Below, piece after piece: positions 57,619 to 64,000 of a stretch of DNA of 64,000 nt. The notes below the pieces were generated by a model, which was not told the origin of the DNA, ran no database searches, and saw only the letters and a program-made list of their open reading frames with translations. The number at the start of each line of letters is the position of its first letter. Within the stretch, counting starts at the first letter, position 1. The stretch comes from Apodospora peruviana (lineage: Eukaryota > Ascomycota > Sordariomycetes > Sordariales > Lasiosphaeriaceae): NCBI GenBank assembly GCA_033439685.1, contig JAUEDM010000003.1:2696001-2760000 (forward strand). The letters are read 5' to 3'. Position numbers and translations under genes: made by a program.

Positions 57619-59030
57619 AGCCGTTACAGCTCCTCCCCGTTGTTTATGCCGCCTCGAGCTTGGCTTGTCAAGATGGAGATGGCCACGTTCACTTGGATCA
57701 CAGCGATAGTCCAGGATGCGGAGCTGGGTCGCACGCGGTGTTGGGTTTCGGGAGCGATTCCCTCTGCGTCCCCGATTCCGATTACTTAGCAGCAGACCAA
57801 AAGATCCTGAGCCAGCAGGCGGACGACAGCCAGTTCCAGTGTCCAAATGGGACATGCCACAATGATTCACCGGCGCATATATGGACTCATTCGACGCCGT
57901 GCTTCAAGAGCTCAAAGTCGGACAATCAGTACTGCGTCTTTACAGACCATACGTTCGCCGAGGGTAGGGGAACCTCCTTCGTCACAACGGCTGGAAGAGC
58001 GGGCTACCTGGCGACATACCCGGCCTTCTCAGAACCCGAGATCATCAAGGGCATAAATCAAGATCTCGTCCGAACGATCCCGGCCGTGTACGACATGAAG
58101 GAGTTCCCCGGGAAGGGCATGGGTCTCGAGGCCAAGGTTGATATCCGCCGGGGCGACCTCATCATGGCGAACACAGTTTCTCTCATGATCGATTATAGAG
58201 TTTTCGACGAGCTCGCCAACGACGAGTGGATGCAGCTCCAGGCCTTTGCGGTCGACTACCTCCCGGCGCAGCACCGGTCGGCCATCCTCAACCTGTCAAC
58301 CCACGACGGGGGCAACCTGTCGCACGTCCAGCGGGTCAACAAGATCACGTCGACCAACGCATTCGACATCGACCCGGACACGGACGACGTGGAGCAAGAC
58401 AATGGCTTCTTCGTCGTGTTCCCCGAGATCGCGCGCATGAACCACGACTGCCGTGCCAACGCGGACTACTACTTCGACCACGAGACGCTGACGCAGTACA
58501 TACATGCGATCCGGCCGATCAAGGCGGGCGACGAGATCACATTGTCGTACATCAATCCGCGGATGGAGCGCGACGCGCGCATGCAGAAGCTACAGCGCAT
58601 CTGGGGCTTCGGATGCGTTTGCCACCTGTGCACGCGGAAGCTGGCGCGCGCCGAGGCGTCGGATTTGCGCATCCGGCTGATCAACGAGCTGCTCCCCGAG
58701 TTGCAGAACCACAACGCCGATAGCAGGGCCACCCCAGAAATGGCGGAGCTGCTCATCAGCCTTCACGAGCAGGAGGAGCTGTGGGGCATGATGTACGAGG
58801 TCTACATGTACGCGGCGCAGGAGTACAACGGCGCCGGGGATCCCTGGACGGCTATCAAGTATGCCCAGCTCGCGGTCGAGTGGGGGAACACAGCCGTTGG
58901 GCCCAAGGAGAGCAGTATCAATGACATGAGGGCGCTGGCGGACGATCCGTGGTCGCACTGGAGCTGGATGTTGAGGACCAAGAGGAGGAACGGTTGGGAA
59001 AAGAGGACGAAAGATGATAAGGATGACTAG
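57615..59030 (+). CDS. SET-domain protein with a signal peptide (471 aa)
   Basis: Single exon. Residues 1-18 (MKPLQLLPVVYAASSLAC) look like a signal peptide. A Cys-containing segment of about 130 residues (SPGCG, SLCVPD, FQCPNGTCHND, TPCFKS, NQYCVF) follows. From about residue 160 a SET domain begins with GKGMGLEAKVDIRRGDLI, continues with MNHDC (275-279; SAM/pseudoknot motif N-H-x-C type), and GDEITLSY with catalytic Tyr312. A post-SET-like CVCHLC follows, then a helical TPR-like tail. SET proteins normally methylate lysines in the nucleus or cytoplasm, so an N-terminal secretion signal is unexpected. The alternatives are that it is secreted or ER-located, or that the true start differs. The frame is open upstream (from 57459) but without an ATG, so 57615 is the first possible start. 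Confidence 0.85.
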   Translation: MKPLQLLPVVYAASSLACQDGDGHVHLDHSDSPGCGAGSHAVLGFGSDSLCVPDSDYLAADQKILSQQADDSQFQCPNGTCHNDSPAHIWTHSTPCFKSSKSDNQYCVFTDHTFAEGRGTSFVTTAGRAGYLATYPAFSEPEIIKGINQDLVRTIPAVYDMKEFPGKGMGLEAKVDIRRGDLIMANTVSLMIDYRVFDELANDEWMQLQAFAVDYLPAQHRSAILNLSTHDGGNLSHVQRVNKITSTNAFDIDPDTDDVEQDNGFFVVFPEIARMNHDCRANADYYFDHETLTQYIHAIRPIKAGDEITLSYINPRMERDARMQKLQRIWGFGCVCHLCTRKLARAEASDLRIRLINELLPELQNHNADSRATPEMAELLISLHEQEELWGMMYEVYMYAAQEYNGAGDPWTAIKYAQLAVEWGNTAVGPKESSINDMRALADDPWSHWSWMLRTKRRNGWEKRTKDDKDD

Positions 59031-59804
59031 CTTGTCTTTACTGCATGAAATAGTTTCAGGGACAAACAAAACAATTGAACATTATATTTTTTCTTTCTGG
59101 TGTGGAGTTGGCTGTGGTGTTTCTTGGATCATGCCTGGAGTGGTTGTGGGTGTGCTGGGGCGTTCCGGTTTCCACAGAAGCCTCCCCGGTTTACGGGTGC
59201 CGATAAGCTGGCCGATAAGCCGGGGAACGGTTACGGGCGCAGGCACAACGTCATCCAGTCAGTTGTGATAGTGGGGTTGCACCTAAAACATGCCCGCTAC
59301 TTTTCTGTTGACTTTGGTCTCCATTTCTATCCGCCAATCCGTCTAATACCGCGTTTTATAGTCACGACAGGAGAAACAACGACATCTGGAGTCCAAAACC
59401 TGTTCCTCCAACTCGTCAACTCTTTAGCCCCTTCCAAATTCTTCGTTAGCTTCTCCTCATCTACCCTTTCACTCAAAATCGAGGAGTGGCACGGCTGTAG
59501 AAGCTGATTACGGTTTGGCGGGCAACCCACTGTCAGCGCCATCCATAATACGAGTGGAGTGCGGGGTTACCACTAATCTGTAAACTAAATCGCTCGACGA
59601 GCTTCTTGAAGCTGCCTCCTACCCGACTCTTCGCACCTTGATGTCCAGCTTCTCGAAATAGAATTCTTCTGGCAGCACACGAAACCACATCGCCAAATTT
59701 CGCATCACCACTTGGCACGTCTTGCTTCCTCCTGCATTCTCGCATCCCAACCTAAGCCTCACATCAACTGGGTCGTCGACTTGTCCAGTGCGCCCCGCAC
59801 CACG
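59031..59804. other. Intergenic between SET and Ybp-family genes
   Basis: 774 bp holding the 3' flank of the SET gene and the promoter of the Ybp-family gene. A GCCGATAAGCTG/GCCGATAAGCCG direct repeat lies near 59200-59221. No gene seen. Confidence 0.55.
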
Positions 59805-61809
59805 ATGGACACCGACACCACCGCGGCCATCACGGCCCTGAGGGACGCCCGGCCTCCCGCAACCGACCCCTTCACTTACCTGACCATCATCGAATCCCAC
59901 CTATCCCCAGAGATCATACCCGAGCTCGAGAAGATCCTCGAGGACGTCGAGTTGACGCAAACTATAGGTTGGGACCTGGTCGACAAGTTGGTCAAGCTGC
60001 CGGGCTCTGACCGCTGTCTGGAGACCATCGCGCGAGTCGGCAACCCGCGCGATGTGATCTTGAAGGTGAATGAGGCTCTGAACCAACTCAACGCAGAGGA
60101 CGGTGATCAGGGCGACGACGAGAACCAGAAGCTGCCTGCGACGGCCGAGGTGTCGTTTACGCACAAGTTCCTCACGCTGCTCAACATACTCGCCATTCAG
60201 TACACGAGGATCAAAGCCAAATATCCTAGCAGGTTTTTCGCAGACACCCTCGCAGCGGTATTTCGCGCATATCAGAAAGACCCAGACGAGGAGATGACAG
60301 CCGCCGTGATCAACCTTGTGCATAAGTTGTCGGGTAGACGGAGACCACCCCTTCCCAGCCGCAAGTCGAGCGTTAACGTCGCCAACCCCGACCAGGATGG
60401 CGATGCGTCCAAGAATGCGCCCGACCCCGAGGCGGACAAGGACGGTGGGGATGACCCTACCGAGGCCGCCCTGCAGCAGAAGATGTTGCTCAGTTTTGTC
60501 ACCTGCATTCTAGAAGCATACACAACCAAGAACGACATGACGTGGGCGGGTCGGCTCTATGAGTATTATAACCCCGAGAAAATTGTCCCGGGGCCTGGTA
60601 GGATGACGGCCACGGCGGCCTTCCGCTATGAGACGCACTTGCAGGCAAGAGATGCCCTTGTCGGACAGTTGGTGGTATGTTAACCGTTTACCTTCAGTGT
60701 TGAGCAGCACGCTAACTTCGAAATAGGCGCTGATCACAGACCTGGGATTGCTGTCGTGCCCTAGATCCTTCATCGACAAACTTCGCCAAGGACCAGTTCA
60801 TAGAACTCCACTGGAGAAGCTCGAAGATGCCGTCAAACCGGAGGACATAGACTTGTCAACAGGAGGTTGTATCGTGCTAATCGCGTACTGGATTTTCTCG
60901 TCCATCATCTTCGACGCAGACCAACCTACGCCAGACATGGATATATTGCCTGACCAGCTCGATATCGTGTGCCAGTTCCTTGACGAAGGCGATCCTGCGG
61001 ATCTGGTCTTCAACTCTGTTGGTGTTCTAGAGGCCCTGGTTGCCATCGGTCTCTGGCTCCAGGCCTGCGACCGCATCTCGGCGGCGCCTCAGGCGACCAT
61101 CGCTAACCCGACATTGTCGACAGAGCAGCCTTCCGAGGAGGAGGATGAGGTGGTACCGTCGGGTTACATGAAGTTCATTCATCGCAGTAGCCTTATCGGG
61201 CTGTACCACCCGAGAATACTGACCAGGAACGCGGCGATGGCGCTCGCTGGACAGGTGTTCCACTCCAACCCGGACCACAATGACCGCCTAGCCATTCTGG
61301 CCGACATCCTCAAGAACTGTGAATATGCGTCTGTAAAGGGCGTTGCGGTCAGTTGGCTGAAGGAAGAGATAACGGGTGCCGCGGCGGCAATAGACGGTGA
61401 GCCGTCAGCCATAGCCAGACATACGATGCGCCAGACAAATGTCTTTGCGAACACAGGTGCCATCAAGAAGGTGAAGGACGTGTTGTTTCCCGCCATGCAG
61501 GGCCTAAATGATCTTGACCCTACTCAGCTGCTGAATAAGGTTAAAGAAGACATGGACTTCTACCTACAGGTGGTCAGCTTTGCCTACTTTCTCTGGAAGA
61601 CGGACAGGTGGGACAGTGTTAAGCCGGCGGACCTGGACACCGTCGTGAGAGAGCGGTGGTGGGTGCCTCTGGTTTTGGCGCTGCAGAGGCTCCTCAAGAC
61701 CGAGCTTGACAATGAGGTCACGAACGATGTGGAGTTGTTGTTGGGTCGCTTGGTTGCTCTTGACGAGACCGAGGGATTCCACGCTTCGGCGGTGGCTGAG
61801 AGGGCTTAG
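59805..61809 (+). CDS. Ybp/glomulin-family protein (Yap1-binding / kinetochore Ybp2-like)
   Basis: Two exons (59805-60674 and 60727-61809; donor GTATGT, branch CTAAC, phase 0) encode 650 aa. The whole protein is alpha-helical and HEAT-like. It contains segments typical of the fungal Ybp1/Ybp2 (glomulin/ALF4-related) family: DPFTYLTIIESHLSPEIIP near the N-terminus, FLTLLNILAIQY, FVTCILEAYT, NSVGVLEALVAIGLWLQ, and HPRILTRNAAMALAGQVFHS. An acidic low-complexity insert lies about residues 205-235 (DPEADKDGGDD). In yeast, Ybp1 supports peroxide activation of Yap1 and Ybp2 acts at kinetochores; which role applies here is unknown. The ATG at 59805 is the first in-frame ATG; the upstream open frame lacks one. 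Confidence 0.82.
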
Positions 61810-63737
61810 TGGGCGGCTCTGGACCCGGAGCCGGTAGTGCATTGGTGAGTTTATTCATTGTCTGGTCTGGTGAGGTGCCAAGTGGCAGCCATTTTGGACT
61901 CTGCTGACTGATATTTAAAAGCTTTTGAGTGTGGTGGGCTGTCTGTCCGGACCGGAAGCAGACGATGAAAAATACTGGATGGAGATGTGGATTTGCAGCT
62001 GGAAGGACTCCTGAACTTCATGTTTTTCTTTTCCCCTCTTCCCCCCCTTTTCTTTTCTGTTTGCAGGGCGGCGGGATCTTACGCATATCTAGTCGGGCTG
62101 CGGGAATGTTTTTGTCTATCTTGTCGGTTTAAAGTCGCCATGATTTTTTGCTCGCGACGGTAATGCCCATGATGCGGCAATAGCTACCACGAATGTTTTT
62201 GTACTTCCAAAAGGGTGGAAAGGAAACGAGATTTGGGCGGACATTGTTGACTGAGTAGGTTGGTCAGCTACCGACATTCTACGAGTTGATCGTGGATCGT
62301 GGAGGTCCTCGATATTGGTCCTCAGCATGACGATTACGATCACAGTCATGGGGTATGGGATCATTACGGAGAGGAAGAGAAATAAGTACTGTATGTGAAT
62401 CGCCGAGGAGGGTACAAATGGGATATCGCTGGCGCTTTGGCTGGCGTTCAAACCTGGAAGGGATTCGAAGGCAATGAATCCCAATTCAGCGTTGAAAGGA
62501 TCCCAAGCCAATGAGTCTCAATCCAGTGTTGAAGAAATCGGAGGCAATGGATCCAGCGCTTAGGAGATTCAAAGGCAGGGATCCATCCATTCAGAAGGCT
62601 TGATAGCTAGGTAGCTAGCTGTCTTTGCAGATATGAATCGAGAACGCTGTGCAATTAACCAAGTGAATTTGATGGAAAGGAGAAAAATAACCCTTTATCT
62701 CGTCTCCTCCCTTGCCCTTTTGGGACTTGGTGACAGCTTCAAGTCGGTTTGACCGGCCGGGGCAAAAGAAGATAGGGTTAGGGTAGACCGGTAGAACTTT
62801 GAGAGGCAATTCAAAAGACAAAAGAATTCGCATGTCGTTTGTGCTTTCTTTTCTTTTCAACATAAATTGAGCGATAACTCATTGTGAGCCGCAATTCAAG
62901 AATTGTGGTTGTTCAATCTTTGTCCGCTTCCCTACCTCATCAGGCCAGCAGCGGGACTGGCCAACAATGACGCATGCACGTGGCATGTAATCTGTATCAG
63001 CCGGAGGTTTCGCGCCGCGTGGATACCCTTGGTACAGTGCCACAGGGCTGCCTTCCCGCCAAGCCACAAGCTGCCAACCCTTGCAAGGCAGTGATGTCAT
63101 TGTTTCGGGCTGTGCCTCGGCAGGGAAAGGACCACGGCGGAACGTGTCGCCAACAACGCGTGTTCTTGACCGTTTATCGCCCTTATAGCTTTCTGGCCCT
63201 GAGACACCTATCGGATGAGCCAATGGGGACAGAACGGCACTTGCGATTCTCTGATAACGTTTCATAGTACGCAGAAAAGTACGGGTTACGGGTTAGGCCA
63301 GGAGCAAACTGAGGAACCCCGACGTGCACTGTGCCGGGGCAGGACTAATCTAAGCTCTGACTTGCAACTTACTTGATTTTGCTTGGACGTACATTCCGCG
63401 TCTCCGTGCTGTGCAGTGAGAGTAGAAAGCACGAGCAGTCACACGCAATTAATCCTTTTCTCTTTTTTCCCCATACAATTCCATTCGTACGAGGAAACGA
63501 CCTTGCTACAACGTCCCACCGTTGTTTGATGCGGTGCATTGGACTTTCATCCGACATCTCGCGGTGGATGACTCGACTTTTTTTCCTGGAGCTAAGCTGA
63601 TGCGCTCCCTCGCGAACACCTCTCAACTACTTTGAAAAAGACATTGCCAGCTCAAACAAACTGCCGGCGCCGCTGCCTGCACACCGGAGGTTTATTCCTC
63701 TATCGTCTGCGAAACGGTCAACGTCTAGACCTTGATA
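61810..63737. other. Intergenic, 1.9 kb, with degenerate repeats
   Basis: 3' flank of the Ybp-family gene and promoter/leader of the partial gene at 63738. It contains a four-copy degenerate repeat (62456-62600), a GCTAGGTAGCTAGC-type palindrome (about 62604-62620), and TAGGGTTAGGGTAG (62773-62786). No gene seen. Confidence 0.55.
62456..62600. repeat. Degenerate tandem repeat, about four copies of 30-40 nt
   Basis: Successive units carry the core pattern GATTC..AGGCAATGAATCC-(C)AATTCAGCGTTGAA and then weaker versions (CCAATGAGTCTC / CAGTGTTGAA; GGCAATGGATCC / AGCGCTTA; GGCAGGGATCC / CATTCAGAAGG). Approximate units are 62458-62496, 62497-62533, 62534-62562 and 62563-62600. Confidence 0.65.
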
Positions 63738-64000
63738 ATGGCCTCCTCCAACCTACAGCCGCAATCGTCATTTGCCTCGACCGACGGGGGCGATGCTACT
63801 CCGGTCCACCTCGAGAGCACCCTACAAGATGGCCACAAAGCAACGGTCGTTCGCGATGGTCAAGGCAGCATCGTCTACCCATCCACCGTGCCCCAAGAGA
63901 CACAATCTCCAAAAACGCCGAGCTCAATGACACCCCCACTACCACTCCACACGACGCAAGAACAACACGAAGAAGCACAGACGGCACCGAGAACAAGCCA
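63738..64000 (+). CDS. 5' end of an unidentified gene (runs off the window)
   Basis: ATG at 63738 opens a frame with no stop up to the right edge (87 codons plus two bases). The N-terminus (MASSNLQPQSSFASTDGG) and what follows are rich in Ser, Thr, Pro, Gln and acidic residues, with a TPSSMTPPLP stretch and no signal peptide or membrane segment. This is typical of the disordered head of a large fungal protein, so the function cannot be told. The 5' leader is pyrimidine-rich around 63440-63480. Confidence 0.6.
   Translation, partial: MASSNLQPQSSFASTDGGDATPVHLESTLQDGHKATVVRDGQGSIVYPSTVPQETQSPKTPSSMTPPLPLHTTQEQHEEAQTAPRTS

Overview
This 64 kb window reads as nuclear DNA of a filamentous ascomycete (Pezizomycotina, most likely a Sordariomycete). 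The genes are mostly split by 45-90 nt introns with GTATGT/GTAAGT/GTGAGT-type donors and CTAAC/CTGAC branch points 6-20 nt before the acceptor. Gene spacing is loose. The encoded families (Zn2Cys6 and C2H2 regulators, GPI-anchored Ser/Thr-rich wall proteins, DUF5672 proteins, multi-CBM18 chitin deacetylase, Ybp-family protein) are typical of that group. I reconstructed 17 complete protein genes and one that runs off the right edge. Exon joins were chosen by hand so that splice consensus, reading phase and family alignment agree. I found no tRNA, rRNA, CRISPR array or intact transposon.

Layout. 0-12 kb: two small secreted, probably GPI-anchored surface proteins on the minus strand, a 5.3 kb gene-poor stretch, then a large C2H2 zinc-finger protein (plus). 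12-22 kb: a secreted polysaccharide (chitin) deacetylase with three CBM18 modules (minus), followed by two divergently transcribed DUF5672 type II membrane proteins. 22-34 kb is a housekeeping block: SEC12 (minus), an NAD(P)-aldehyde dehydrogenase (minus), an LMBR1-type membrane protein (plus), a NADH pyrophosphatase of the Nudix family (plus) and ribosomal protein L10a/uL1 (minus, five exons). 34-53 kb is dominated by regulators with very long flanks: a Zn2Cys6 protein (minus), an unrecognised 406-aa protein (minus) and a C2H2 transcription factor (plus), the last two separated by a 7.9 kb divergent intergenic region. 54-64 kb: a secreted isochorismatase-family hydrolase (minus), a SET-domain protein with a signal peptide (plus), a Ybp/glomulin-family protein (plus), and the 5' end of an unidentified gene.

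The genes do not form an obvious biosynthetic cluster. The surface theme (two GPI-type proteins, chitin deacetylase, two DUF5672 proteins) on the left and the two unusual secreted enzymes on the right are the most biologically suggestive groupings. The main non-coding signals are a dispersed TACCTAGGTA-like palindrome found almost only between genes or in introns, a perfect 14-bp hairpin upstream of the second DUF5672 gene, an ATGA stop/start overlap between an upstream ORF and the SET gene, an in-frame upstream start that would give the aldehyde dehydrogenase a mitochondrial-type presequence, and a long terminal intron in the chitin deacetylase whose retention removes one chitin-binding module.
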